From Owenia fusiformis (lineage: Eukaryota; Annelida; Polychaeta; Sabellida; Oweniidae), in NCBI GenBank assembly GCA_903813345.2, contig CAIIXF020000008.1:31954867-32018866 (forward strand): a DNA stretch of 64,000 nt, given 5' to 3'. Under the pieces are notes generated by a model. The model was given only the letters and a program-made list of their open reading frames with translations, searched no databases and was not told the DNA's origin. Shown here in pieces: positions 23,974 through 37,100 of this stretch. A program made the position numbers and the translations under genes. How positions within the stretch are numbered: position 1 is the stretch's first letter; the number at the start of each line of letters is the position of its first letter.

Positions 23974-26900
23974 TAACTATACTATTGGGTAAAAACTAAA
24001 AGGGAAGTGATGTTAGGGGACAACTTACCATAAGGGACGCATACCCCAACAAAATCTGACTCTGTATTTAAGAGAGGCCGAGGGTCTATAGATACAGTAT
24101 GAAAATTCAATTTCATCTGCCACGCTCGAAATTATTATTCAATATTGTATACACATGTATGTCGAAACCTAACGTCTCTAATTAGTTGAGTTCACAAATA
24201 ATCTAAAGATCGATGAATCAAGATCGATTGTAACAATTTAAAATCATGGTGTGTATATTCATAGTAACAATACATTGAGGGACATTCACTGCACACTATA
24301 ATGCAATTCCTTATACCAGAGACGTCTCTGCTTATACCCTTATGTAAATTGGTACACTATTTTAATAATCTCTTATCGTGTTGTAATCGCCATTCAGTCT
24401 TTTCTTATAAGATATATCTTTAGATAACTACTGTAAGGGTGGATTCCCTATAGAATCATTGTTATTGATGATGCTTGTTCGATGCTTAAAGTAAGACTCA
24501 CTACCGCCATTATAGACGACGGGGAATAAAATTCATCCAACGAGTGTAAACTTTTAATCTTAACTAAGTAAGGTCATATGAATTTGTTTCATTATTTATT
24601 CATGGTTAGTAACTGTAAAAATTGATAATGTTTCATTTTCGAAAAAGCAGTAAATTGTCTGTGTGACCTGAATGGTTTGATATTTATAACGTACAAATCC
24701 GCCGTAAAAATTCTTCCGCAATAAGATGTAATCCGGTGGGAAACGGAAGTGGAATATACAGGCTGCGGCGCAAGACAATCATTACGTGACCTGTAATTAA
24801 GGGAGAGGATAAGTCACTTCAGTTGCGCTTACAGCATGGTTGAAGCACTTTAATCTGTTAATGTTGATAACGCAAAGCAACTAACGCGTCATCCCAATGG
24901 ACGAATTTCATCATTCTGTAAATATTCCAATAATATTATCGAGAAAGTACAGAAAGCGAGGCAAAACAAAAAATGGAAAACATCTCGAGGACAGGTAATC
25001 TTTGGTACTTTTTCGAAAGTTTCGGATACGTTTGAAAACATCAGAAATACTTCATTTTAGAAATAAAATGACGTCAACCCCTAAATCTTGAAAACCGTTA
25101 TTGAAATCTGAAAGGTTAGCATAAAACAAAATGTATAAAGAATAAAAATCTCCCAAACAAATTTAGATTTCACTCGCTTGTTGTTAAACTTGTAGTGCTA
25201 GTTAATTTGTTGATATGGTTTAACCTAAAGAGGTCAAGAACATTGGTCCCCAGTCGGAGGAAATTTTTATTATCATCTTTTTCACCAAACATTAGGTCGA
25301 TTTGTATATCCTACCCGTTTGGAAATAGTAGCATCCGGTTACTGAAAAGCGAATCAGTCACGAGTATACATCCAAGGGCTCCAATAATCAAGTGAAAAAT
25401 CCCTCGCTAGTAATCAGGGCGTTAACACAAACAACGCAACTAAGACGTTATGATTTACAAGATAACGTCCTGGTTGCTGATGTGAGTGAATTCTTACTCG
25501 ATTATTGAAGCTGCTGAATATATTTGCTCGTTGTTCACTCATGCAGGAAAACGTAGAATTAATTTTTTGAATCCCGATGTTGGTAAATGAGGTAAAGCAA
25601 AATTTCTACCGAAATAATGCATTTCAATTGATGTTTTTCCTTAAACCTTGTTCCAACCTATTCTAAATGTTAATCTAAAATTGATGAAGTTTTATCGGTT
25701 AGTGTTGATCCTAGTGATAGGATAGACAGTTAGACACTCGGAGTATGTGAACTGTGTCTAGGGGCCCGTCTCGTAACACACAAAGTGGAGAAGGGGCCCT
25801 TTGCGTGGTATTATGGGTACATCGTGCTAAGGAAGATCTGAGATGATTTACTTACCACGTTATGGATAGAGTCCAACTATCTAAAGACAATAATCCCAAA
25901 AGGAATCATCAATAAGATCAATCAATGTTCTTTATTGCGTTCTTTGCAAATTGATAAGTGAGCTAAGAAAGTGTGTAACACTGAGAGACGTTAGCCGACG
26001 TACAATCATCTAATGTGCGGTATAAGTCAAATTACAAAATATTTACAGACACGTTTGCATGTAAGGACTGTCAGAATCTGTTTCTCTCACGAATTGTTAA
26101 GCTGTTAACTTCTAATTCTACAGTTTCAAAAATCAAGAGTCTGACAGGCAATATCAAGTATGTTTGTGGTCATGTAACTCCTATCTGATTTTTCTGAATT
26201 TATTCCCTATTAAAGTTATATAACATGGTTTTCATATTGTCTAATGAGAGCCTTCTTCTCAAAATCTGTTGATACGACCATAAAACACGTTGGAAAAGCA
26301 GAACATTGAGACGATGTGACCAAATAATTGTTGTGTCTTTAATTTCATGGAATATACCGGCGGTTTAATTTTTCACAGACCTGTTCAGAATTAAAAGCAA
26401 TAACCTCAAACATTGTGCAACAAAACCAAAATCTTCTAATCTATACCTTAAAATATGTTTTCCACTGCACATCTAAGTAGGCATACGCTCAATTCTGATT
26501 TTTTGATATTACCTATTTTGAATAAGGACCAATAGCAAGGATATAGAAAGCATAAATAGAGGGGAATCTCATCAACGATACCAGCCAATAAGACATCCAA
26601 ATGCAAATGGACTCATTAAGAAAAACAAGTGATTCTGAAATCCCTCAAACATGGATGATATATTTGATTGACATGTCCAAAATGTCAGGTGTTTTAATGT
26701 TGCCATGTACGTACGTACGTATAGTACCTTTTTATGTGAGCGAAGCAAGTTACGTTTAAACTTTAACAGTGTAAGACAAATAATGTAGCAATCAGCATCT
26801 TTGAGAAAAAAGAACATGAAGATCTAAGTAGACTTGATAGAATAATGTATTTGTAGAAATAAGGTGAAGTGCCTGTTCTGGATCAAAACATGGCAAGACA

Positions 26901-28305
26901 TCTTCTTAAACAGCATTTCTGTCAAAAAATCAATACCCTATTTCTGTTGTTACTCATTTCTATGAGTTTTATTAAATCAAGACTACTCATATACAGAGCA
27001 TAATAAGATTATTTGGGATGTATGCAGGACGACTGTATGATGTCCTGTCTATTTCACGAGCTAATATTAGGTTTATGCATAATCATCGAAAAGCAGCATC
27101 GTAAACATCAGTCCCTTTTGTCAAATGAGGTTCACTTTTCAAAAAATGTCAGGGGGTTCATATTTGTCAACTTTGACCCAAAATCATTGGAAAGTGCTCA
27201 GAATGGTGAAAACTGCATGACTTTGAAAGAACTTGTGGCCAAGAGGATGTCCGAACCCCTGAACACCCCTGACTATGGGCCTGAACATATACCTTATACA
27301 TCGTTCTTCTAAGCACGTTCAGCCGACCCCCCCCCCACCCCATTTGAAGTGAGTAGCTCCTATAATTACACGGACTTGCCATTTTTGCCACTATTTGCCA
27401 CTTATTGATATTAATGAGCACTCCCTACAGGCTTTATATGGAACTGCCACATGGCATTCAAAATATCCGACGGCCAGTTCGACTTCAACAATTTTTCGCT
27501 TTTCTCATTCAAAATCCATCTTCTTTATGAATAGTTGCGTGAAACTCGACTGATGATCTTAAGGTAATAGCAAAATGAAATAAACCCTAATGGTTTATAT
27601 CAAATAGTGTTACATCGTAGAAATGAAGGAAACCCCGACATGTTGATTTTACATAGCTCGAACGAGTGACCTACTTTGCAATTTGTCTACCACACCGCCC
27701 CCCCCCCCCAATGGCAAGTTTGAACTTGGGCAAATCTCCTCCTCTTCCCCCGTGTACCCCCCCCCCCAGTCGTCTTCAGAGGTACAAACTTTTATATATA
27801 GCATTTAGAGCCTAATCTTGTTTGTACTTTCAGAGGGATAAGAAAATCTAAACATTTTACACAGACGTTTATGGAATATTGACGTGCATTATATCAATAT
27901 AATGCACTCGTTTTCGTGTCAATTCCATTGCAAGGCTGTAGACATTACGTGCACATACTCCATTGTTTTATGACTCATGACGTCGATAATTGTGTGGATG
28001 ACTAATCTAATGTCCATGTTTTCATAAATAGACAAATATGCATACAAATGATACAGCGTACTTGTGTGACATTAACGGCGCACCTGAATGAATTGTATCG
28101 ATTCTGTTTTTTCATAAATTACTCTCATCATATGGCTATGAATAATTGAAATAATGATAAAAGTCCATTGAGAGGTTACAGTGACCTGCATGGTGTACAA
28201 ACTACAAACTGATAGAGACACAAGGCAGCAAGGTTGCCAAGGTATTGTCAGTCTTTTAATATGTAGACTCAGAGACCGAGCAATAATACGGGATAATTGA
28301 CTATT
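23974..28305. other. Non-coding stretch with poly-C tracts
   Basis: It contains a 16-bp ACGT run (26706-26723), poly-C runs at 27327-27340, 27697-27710 and 27758-27768, and a dispersed-repeat copy at 27145-27290. The minus-strand segment 26572-26690 has weak coding character. No gene could be assigned. Confidence 0.4.
27145..27290 (+). repeat. Dispersed repeat copy (partner of 41838-42000)
   Basis: AAAGTGCTCAGAATGGTGAA followed by AACTGCATGA(C/T)TTTGAAAGAA and GGCC is shared with the reverse complement of 41838-42000. The outer end of the partner copy, CAGGCCCGTAGCCAG, looks like the terminus of a MITE. Confidence 0.75.
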
Positions 28306-28309
28306 GTAA

Positions 28310-28515
28310 AGTACACGCACTTTTTTAATGTCCGTCAAATACTTCAGTGTTCGTATTTTTGGTGTGAACTATAAACGTCGTACGGGGCACGTACTTTTTC
28401 AATGTCCGTCAAATACCTCGGTGTTCGTATTTTTGGTGTGAACTATAAAAGTAAAGCGGACGCTCTTTGTCAATGTCCGTCAAATACCACAGTGTTCGAC
28501 TTTTTGGTGTGAATC
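28310..28515. repeat. ~75-bp tandem repeat, three copies
   Basis: Each copy contains AATGTCCGTCAAATAC, CAGTGTTCG and TTTTTGGTGTGAA. The inter-unit sequence differs in the short GTCG/AAGTAAAGCGG part. Confidence 0.9.
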
Positions 28516-31500
28516 ATTAAAATGGTTTTCAAGTATCAATACTATGTCATTGATATTACAATGTATATTGAGTCCCAGTTAGGGCCCATTTTGGGAGATG
28601 TAATTACGTATTAGAGTCAGATGTAGCAGAAAGTCAAATAGATCGATATTCTTACAAGACAGTCAATACAGTCGTCTGATCTATTTCTAATTAGGAGAGC
28701 AGCTCAAAATTGCCTTTTACTGTTATTTATAGGTTATGCCTTCATATATCTTTATTGTGAAGTACGATGCTATCTGGAAATACACTGAGTCTGCATTTTA
28801 TTACAAACTCTAGTTTCGTATAATGCGACTGAGCACCGGGAACTTGCTTGTTGTTGTAAGAATCCTCCAGACATGCTAATTGATTGATTCGCTGTCAATC
28901 ACGAATGGAATCAAATTCGAAATAACTCGATGTTTCTGTGGCTAATAAAACATAAAACAACCAAATTGATTGAATCTGAATTTTGATTAAATTTTGGTTT
29001 TAGAGGTTGTAAACCATCATTCATAAAATTCGACTGGTGTTGGGGTATTTTGAAGTTGATATCGAACCAATTGTGAGTTTTGTATGGCTTGCCAAGACGT
29101 TCAAGGACTGACGCCTCGTCTCATGAGAGCATAGTTAATATAAAAACATGTACAAGACACGCAATGGTAATTATATACTGTGATTTAATTTGCTTTGTAA
29201 CACAAGTGTTTCATTAATTATGCGAACATTCATTGATGAAAACAGAACCTGGGACATTATGGTTTTGTGAAAAATCAAAGGAAACATGGAGGTATCCAAA
29301 TGCTCTTACTAATGAAAGCAATGCGTACATCAAGTTAGATTTCATTCAAAATTGAGTGAACAATTGTGAATCCAAAATATTCAGATATCCGAAAACTGCC
29401 AGTCGTAAAAGTTCTGCTACGCCTATTATATAAATAATGGATAGTGTATTATTGTCATACAATTGCATATAAATTATGTAATTGACAAACGTACACGATC
29501 TTTAGTACAAAGGGGTGTACATCGCCTCAAATTATGAAGGATGACTCTATGCATGTATATTAATAAACAAACATTTTAGTTTAAGGATTTAAGTCCTGGA
29601 TCGGACTCAGTGCATTGTGTACTGAATCTTTTCTCTCGGCGGTTTTGTTTTCAAGTCTTTGCATGGCTGCGCAGCGGGAATGCAAAGTTTAGGATTTAGG
29701 ATTGTCACCTTGACAACCATGCAACACTTAACATTTGAGCTGCATAAGCTCATAGCTTGTTGTTCCCTAAGATACTAGTTATAGAATTTTACCCAAATAT
29801 GAACTTATCAGCTGATCGGTTTCATTAGTTTCAATAGAATCTAGAATGAGTAAACTTGGGTGAATTATTGGTTATATAATAGCATGCAGTTATTTGAAAT
29901 AGCGTGTTCGGATTGGCTGGAATCGGACACACCTTGCCTAGCTATGTATGGATGCAGAACATAAAATTGGCCAACCTCCCTTACACAAAATAACTTCATT
30001 TTCATCCATACCAATATTATGAAGCCTAATTGCGCTATTTCTGTAATGAAATAAAAATGATATTAATATAGACGCATACATAAATCATGCTCTCCACATC
30101 AATTTTCATCAAAACAACCTAGCAAGTGATAATCCATCGGGGCCAATCAGTATCAGTCATCATTCAATATAATAGATCTAATGGATAATATTTATGTCCA
30201 ATTTGATAGCACACGTGGTTCTTTTACTAAAACATGCTGGTACGGATATGTGCACTGCTGTATGTTCTTGTATATGGTACATATGTATGTACGGGTACAT
30301 GTTGCATATATACGAGGCTGGGCCAAAAAACGTTCACATTTTTTTATTTTGATATAACTTTTTGAAAGTAAATGGATTCCAATAAAAATTTAACAAGATA
30401 AGCCTTAATCAATTTCACAAGTATTGTTCCTGAAGTGGGATAACTATATCTCCTGGGATTTTAAATAGAAAAGGTAAAAACAGACACCAGGTTTCAGAAT
30501 GTTATTTGAAACAACAATTTTATAATGATATTACTCATGCCTCAAATTAAAGTACCAGATTGACATATTAATTATTCAGCCAGGCAGAGAAACACACGGG
30601 GTAGGGTGTTCAGTATATTCTGAAATAATTTCCAGACAAAAATTGAATATTAGAATTGACATAAGACAAATAAGTAAGATAAAAAAAACTGATCCAGCAT
30701 CAAGGGAAAATCGGTGATTTGGGAAAATCTGTCTTTACCGTGAAAGATATTTTTGAGATCAAATTTATAGCAATAAAGATCAGTTTAGGACTTCAATGAG
30801 CCCACATATTTAAGAACTTGTTTCACCATTGTCCTTTAAGACTCAGACTAATAATAGAATTAAATTACAAGGCAATAAGAGAACATCATTTTTCATCTAG
30901 ACGCGCCTACCAGTTTCATTTTCATTGATGTTGAACCAGTTATGCTAATCTTCCTCATCGGTCTCAATACACCCCCAATACTTTAATTTCTGTCGATAAT
31001 ATATAACTTACAATACATTATCTATAAAGAATTGAAATGAATTTTTCACTTTGAATTCCATCATGAAATCTGTAATTTTTCATAGTGTCTCTTAACCTTC
31101 ATTATTCAAGCCTCCAGAGATTTATCTATCCCACTTTAGGAACATTGTAAAATATATCAAAATAAAAAATGCAGACTTTTTGGCCCTAGCATGTCCTTTT
31201 AGATGGTGCATATACATATACTTGTGTATATGCATATTTACTACAGATAATACATATGCAGTGTGCAATAAGAATTTCACAAGGAAAAACATTTTTTCTC
31301 TCAATGATAATGCTGATGGACTGTTTTTGGTGTAAACGCACTTAAAGTTTTACAAGTCGTATATAACAACAGTTTACGTAGCTAGGTTGCACTGTATATG
31401 TTAAGCTCAGTAAAAATCGATAGCACCGTTGCCTTATATTCATGAAGAGAGACTGATCTAGCTAAATGCTCGGGTGAATAATTCTTAATGAACTAATCCT

Positions 31501-31905
31501 CTGACCCATACATTTCTACTATTTAAAGATTCAATCCTCTCGAGGGAGAAATTGCTATTTAATCGTGAAGGTTGTCAAAAATGATTTCTATTGATATCGT
31601 GCCCTTTGAAATGTATTACATAATTTCATAACATACGCTAGACCCACCATTCACAAGTTTTTGCAATTCATGGTATCTATTTTTTAGAGTTGTCTGTATG
31701 TTATCAAAAGTATTTATGTTCGCAATTTCACAGTAAAGTGATGAATATTTATACAAGTCTCATTGGATATTGAGCAAAGAGCGTCACAAAACAGAGCAAA
31801 ATATTAAGCGTCCAATAGTACAACCAATCATAATGAAAACAAAACCCAAATATCCCAAAATATGGACAGTTATGTAAAGAAATAAGAAATATGAAATATG
31901 ACTAT
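28516..31905. other. Non-coding stretch
   Basis: No gene recognised. 30311-30340 (GAGGCTGGGCCAAAAAACGT) looks like a mariner terminus, but no opposite end was found nearby. Confidence 0.4.
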
Positions 31906-31909
31906 TATA

Positions 31910-32663
31910 CAGGGTGTCTCAAAAAATGTACCCAAAAGTATATCAAGAGCACAGAAAAACCAATCAATATTTTCAGACATTTTTGCATGGTCATGTAGCC
32001 AAAACATGAATGTTTTCTCCCAAATACACCATTTTTATTTCAGTCTTGTCTTTTTGATGCTTGAACCCTTTACCTTTTACACCACATAATCGATGTAACC
32101 TCATATTTCGATGACAGCCTGTATCCTTACTGCTACATTGTTTATCACATTTGATAATGATTCTGGTGGAATGTTTTGGATTTCTCTTTGGATGTTGCCC
32201 TTAATTAGTTGTTCTAGGTCTTTTTGCTTGGAATGAGCATTAAAACACTCCTTCAAATAGCCACAGAGAAAGATATTTGAGGATGACGATGGCAGAACAA
32301 GGGGGCTACAAGACATCGTGAGGGCCTCCCTATTCACCATATTCGACGGCCCATACTTTTTTCTCTGAGGCTATTTGAAGGACCATTTTTACGCTAAACC
32401 CAAGCTAAGAGACCTAGAAATCAAAACATTCCACAAGATATATCAAATGTAATGAACAATGTAGTAGTAAGGATGCAGACTGTCATCGAAATATGAGGTT
32501 ATATTGAATATGTGGTGTAAAAAGTAACGGGTTAAAGTATCAAAAGGGCAAAACTGAATTAAAAACTGTGTATAGGGGAAAAAACTTTCATCTTGTCTGA
32601 AAATATGGATTGGTTTGTCTATGGTGTTGATATACTTTTGGGTACATTTTTTGAGACACCCTA
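31910..32663. mobile_element. Palindromic mariner-type element made of two 3' halves
   Basis: The ends are TA|CAGGGTGTCTCAAAAAATGT and its near-perfect inverse TTTTTTGAGACACCCT(A)|TA. The similarity between halves continues inward for ~350 bp. The left half encodes on the minus strand (32101-32340) a Tc1/mariner transposase C terminus (FLCGYLKECFNA...NIPPESLSNVINNV...RIQAVIE). The right half encodes a frameshifted version on the plus strand (GYLKDHFYAKPKLRDLE...NNVVVRMQTVIEI). No N-terminal or full catalytic part is present. It is dead, but could move in trans. Confidence 0.8.
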
Positions 32664-32743
32664 TATAGTCAATGAAAGTTGATAAAATATGTTCATTTAA
32701 CTTACAATATGCGAAATCATCGAAAGGAAACACTACATGTATA

Positions 32744-33345
32744 CAGGGTGATCCAGAAGTGGCGTCAAAGATATTTCCCAAAAACTATGAGTGTATACCC
32801 CAAAAGTAAAGATTCTTTATTTGATCGCTTGATTTTATGCTAACTATGGTAACCCGATGAGACGTCAACCGGGGCAAATTATCTGTTTTAGTAGAAAATG
32901 GAATGAAAAATTTGATGAAGACAATATTGTTTATTTAAAACACTTAACAATATTAATGTCAATCTAAAACACTTTATTTTATTAAAATCATAAACATTTG
33001 ATTGCTCAGTTATTGTATGTTACACAATACACATTACTCCGCATAAATGCTACCATTAACTATGCATTTTTCACCGTAGTACCCACTCTGCAAACAGATC
33101 TCGAAATCCATTGATAACTCATTTTTGGAATGCTCCCATAAACATCTTTTCTTAAATAACCTGACGTTTGATAACTGATTCCACCATTTAAGTTCACCAT
33201 GTAAATACAGGTCACTCGGAGCAACATTGGTGGAATATGGAGCATGCTCTAGTTGTGACAGTCCCAATTCATACATTGTGCTGGTTGCCAGAATGGTATT
33301 ATGTGCCGGGATGTTATCCCAGTAAAATCGTTCATCCATCCCGGT
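32744..33345 (-). pseudogene. Mariner transposase fragment (C-terminal catalytic part)
   Basis: The minus-strand frame 33339-33034 reads WDNIPAHNTILATSTMYELG, then LEHAPYSTNVAPSDLYL and a tail GYYGEKCIVNGSIYAE. This matches the end of mariner transposases: the xDNxPAH motif with the second catalytic D, and the PYSPDLAPxDxxLF motif with the third. A mariner-like terminus (TA|CAGGGTGATCC) lies downstream at 32744. The N-terminal part and the other end were not found. Confidence 0.75.
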
Positions 33346-33503
33346 GTAAACATTTTTAATGATGTAAAATTGACCTCTTGGCCGCCTTGTCCATATTGTA
33401 CCTGATAAAATGTATTTTTTTACTTGATAATGTGTAAATGATGCTACATTTAATGTTTATGTAATAATTATATTACTATGGAACGTAATAATGAGACATT
33501 GAA

Positions 33504-33637
33504 CAAATATTTCACTCTATTGAGGTGAATACTTGTACATCTTTCACAAGTGATATTCCACGAAGCCCGAAGGGCAAGTGGAATATCACCTTGTGAAAGT
33601 GCTACGGGTATTCACCGAAAATAGAGTGAAATATTTG
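33504..33637. repeat. Foldback/palindromic MITE
   Basis: CAAATATTTCACTCTATT...GGTGAATAC...GATATTCCACGAAGCC pairs with GGGC...GTGGAATATCAC...GTATTCACC...AATAGAGTGAAATATTTG. A diverged relative is at 47943-48100. Confidence 0.85.
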
Positions 33638-33639
33638 TT

Positions 33640-33930
33640 TTATTATATCACTGTCTAGCTAAACATCCCTAATATTATTAAGTCATTAAGTCTTCAGATA
33701 TTTTTACGAATCTACTCGGTTCGTCTGCCATTTTGACTTAAACTGAACTAAATTATTTACACTGAACGAAAACAAATTCTTTGAAAATTCCCGGAAGCGT
33801 GGGATATCGCTAGATATCTCACGGTTGTCTTACCTGATTAGCATTGCCATTGAATATCGCCAGATATCCCACGACATGTGACCCGGTTTTGACCAATCAT
33901 ACTGTCGCTAGCTAGATAGTGATATAATAA
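33640..33930. repeat. Second foldback element directly upstream of exon 1
   Basis: TTATTATATCACTGTCTAGC (33640) pairs with GCTAGATAGTGATATAATAA (33911-33930), 19 of 20 bases. Inside, GATATCGC(T/C)AGATATC-type inverted motifs recur. It ends only ~20 bp before the exon 1 acceptor. Confidence 0.8.
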
Positions 33931-33952
33931 TTATCAATATTGTATTTTCCAG

Positions 33953-34129
33953 AGTGATGACATTGGGATCTACATTTACTACTCTTGATTCGAGGGATAA
34001 CATACTACACAAATGGAGTCACCGGAACCCTCCCCCTTCCGCCTCTTCACAAAGGACTCACTCTTCAACATTGAACGGAGGATCGCAGAGGACAATGCGA
34101 GGAAGGAAGAAAAGAAAATACGGCAAAAG
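33953..34129 (+). CDS. Nav exon 1: 5' UTR end and start codon, N terminus (residues 1-39)
   Basis: The coding part is 34013-34129 (117 nt, ends in phase 0). The start ATG at 34013 is chosen because the codons from it read [15 protein letters not shown], the usual cytoplasmic N terminus of Nav channels, and an in-frame TAA lies five codons upstream (33998-34000). A probable 3' splice acceptor (TTTTCCAG or ...CCAGAG) at 33945-33954 implies at least one non-coding 5' exon further upstream, not located here. The donor is AAG|GTACGT. An out-of-frame ATG at 33957 overlaps the true start. Confidence 0.9.
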
Positions 34130-37100
34130 GTACGTACTTCAGCTTTCCTTCTGGCTCGTTTAGAACTTTTGAGAGTTAACAAGAGTATTTAATTGTTTCA
34201 TTTTAATTATGAGTTATGTAATTGACTGGATTATGTATTAGGTCTAACAGAGTGTCTAATCTTCTCGTTCCTATATATTAAAACGATCATACCTTTTGTT
34301 TACCATGATACCATTTAACAGAGTAACAAATAATGAGTACCGTCAGTACTCGTACATGTCTTATCTTATTTATTGGACAATTTGTCAATAGATGTTCATA
34401 TACTTTGCTTATGTATGATTTAACCAGTCTTGTTTAGATTGTCAAATAGATCCCACTATATAAAATAGTACTGTTTTATTGGTTCTCGGGTATTAAAGGC
34501 AGAATCAAATCTTTAGGGGTGACAAAATTGCAAGCAATATGTACAATTGACCCACCAATCTATTCCTTACAATCTCAAATACAATATCACCCAAAAGATT
34601 CATGATATGTTAAAAATTGGTGAAGTTATCATGGATTCATAGTGCGAAAATAGGTGAAATAATAAGAATGGTAACCATTCTAATAGAAAAATAATTACAT
34701 CATTGTAAAAATATCTAGTTTTCCTGAAATAAAGTGTGCACTTTGAGGATTTTTAGAAAATAGACTTGACAAGGAATGACATGAGCTAGAAATATTCTAA
34801 AATTGAAACAATTTTTTGTTGGCCTGCTCGCTATATCTGATTCTCTCTTTTATCCATCTTTTTGATGGAACATTTATTAGTATTCAGTGGCAGGTATGTA
34901 CAAAGCATAATCCAGGCAAGGACGGAGCCAGGGTTTAAGAATAAGCGAAGCAAATATTGCTAGACGAGGCAAGAACGAAAAAAATGATATAATGCTTCTT
35001 TTGGACATCATTTTACAGTTTCAGTAACAAATAAGACTAAATGTTACGTTTTGTAAATTTTTGACGAGGCACAACATCCCTCCAATATAGCTGTACTAAA
35101 TACACGGACAGAGAGTCTCATCGATGCCATATAATAAAAGAGCATGTAATATGTATGAAATAATGGGATGGTTTGTGTAGTGAATCATTCGATGCAATAG
35201 CTAGCATTGTTCAGTTGTTATTAAAACGTCAATACATTTACTTCAGTCTATATGGTGCTATTCTCAGATGAATTCACGTATTCCCATCTAGATCCATCAA
35301 GGTATTTCACATGACTGAAGGAATATATTGGTTTAATAGTGTGTTTGTATTCATCCTTTGTCCCATATTTGATCACAAAGTTAAAGGTGCATTCCTTTTC
35401 AAAAGTATATAGGTCCGCAAAACGACTTTTCTTATAGGTGAAATACAAAAATGTTCATCTCGGAATCGTAACCTTTAATATTAAACTACTCAAACTTAAG
35501 CTTGAAAAAACACTTCGTTTATAAAGACCTCTGTTTTGACATTGGTTGAATTAAACCAGTACAAGACTATTTGTTCCATATAAACACAGACTCACATATT
35601 TTGGGATCTCTAAACATTCTAAATGTAAATGTTATAATTGACAAGCGTATTATGCAAAGCCAATTCTCAAGGGTATTATTCACATTGGATGCCTGTCGAA
35701 TGGTAAATGGACGAATGACTATTATTCATTTTTTATGGGAAAGCAGTACATTATATTGATGGATGTTCACCTTCATGGCTGCAGTTTTAGATAACACAGG
35801 CAGCAACCATTGTTATCAACAGGCCAGTGTAAAAGAAAACATGACCCCTGTTAATATTGGGCTCCTCATACAGAATAGGCATGTAGCCCTTGCATTCACA
35901 AATTGAATATAACTTATAATGAAAGGCTTATGAGGTCAATATATGAGGTTTCATTCGTTTGACTGGTTAAAGGGGATGGAAACGTTAAGGCGAAAAGTAC
36001 TAACACAGTCACAATTCTACAATTTTCCTTTTCGCTCCTCGTTCCATATCATGCCCATTTTTAAAGAGATAATCCTTTTATTTTCTTAAAAATCTGAAAT
36101 TAGGAACATTGTAAAATCTTTGTTTTCAACACTTTAAACTCTTTATCGCTTCTGATTCCTCTGAACATACCCTTTGCATTCGTTTGACTTCACTTCTTAA
36201 AAGAGAGCTTCGTCTTCGTAGTTTAACTAGACTCTGCACGCAGGGTACTCTGAACAGTGTCTCGTGGAACAAAAAGAAACATTAAATGGTACAAAAAGCC
36301 TATAGTTTTATTGAGATTTCTGATCAACTTTTGTTTTGAATCAACGTTACGAATTCATGTAGAGGTATAATGTATAATTCTTTATAAAGTCTTCCTCTGG
36401 CATTAATTATAAGTACAACCCGTCATGATAATGGCATTTTCATAAAATTAATAGTACATTTCATCTCATCAGTGACGTGCATTCACACTTGTTATTGGTT
36501 TCAGACAGATGTAACAAATGTCTATCACTTTTCAACATCTATCTCCAGGTGTCATTCTGGCTTATTATAATATACCTATTAATATAATGGTACTAGTAGT
36601 ACATGCATATATATGTGAAAGGCTATGTACTCAGTTGATGTTTTGTGAGATATACGACTTAACAGTGAAGTTATGTTTCGAAGTACCATAAGTGTGGACA
36701 CTTTGGAGATTTATATTTCTAAAACCAATCCCACGATCAAGCTCAGATTTGATAAACACATGATTCTACCCCAAATATCTGCTAGGGCAATTCTAGCTGT
36801 TATTAAATGTTGATGGCTAAAATTAATCTCGTCTCTTACTCATTATATAATGATACATACATAGAAAATAGCAAAAGCAAATTGTAAATAACCTGCCATT
36901 GTTTCTTAAGGACTGTAGTAAATAGCATGACTGACATCCTGGGATAAATCAATTCAATATTTTTAGAACATTAGACTTAGCTTCTCAATTGGTATTCAGT
37001 CATTTTGACCTTAGGGGTATTTGAACCTCATTGCATTCTCTTTTACCCAAGTAAATGCACATCTACTTATTATGAAATCTATAAAGACATTAACCTACAT

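Noticed and set aside
30311-30340. Mariner-like terminus
   Set aside because: No opposite end, target duplication or transposase trace nearby.
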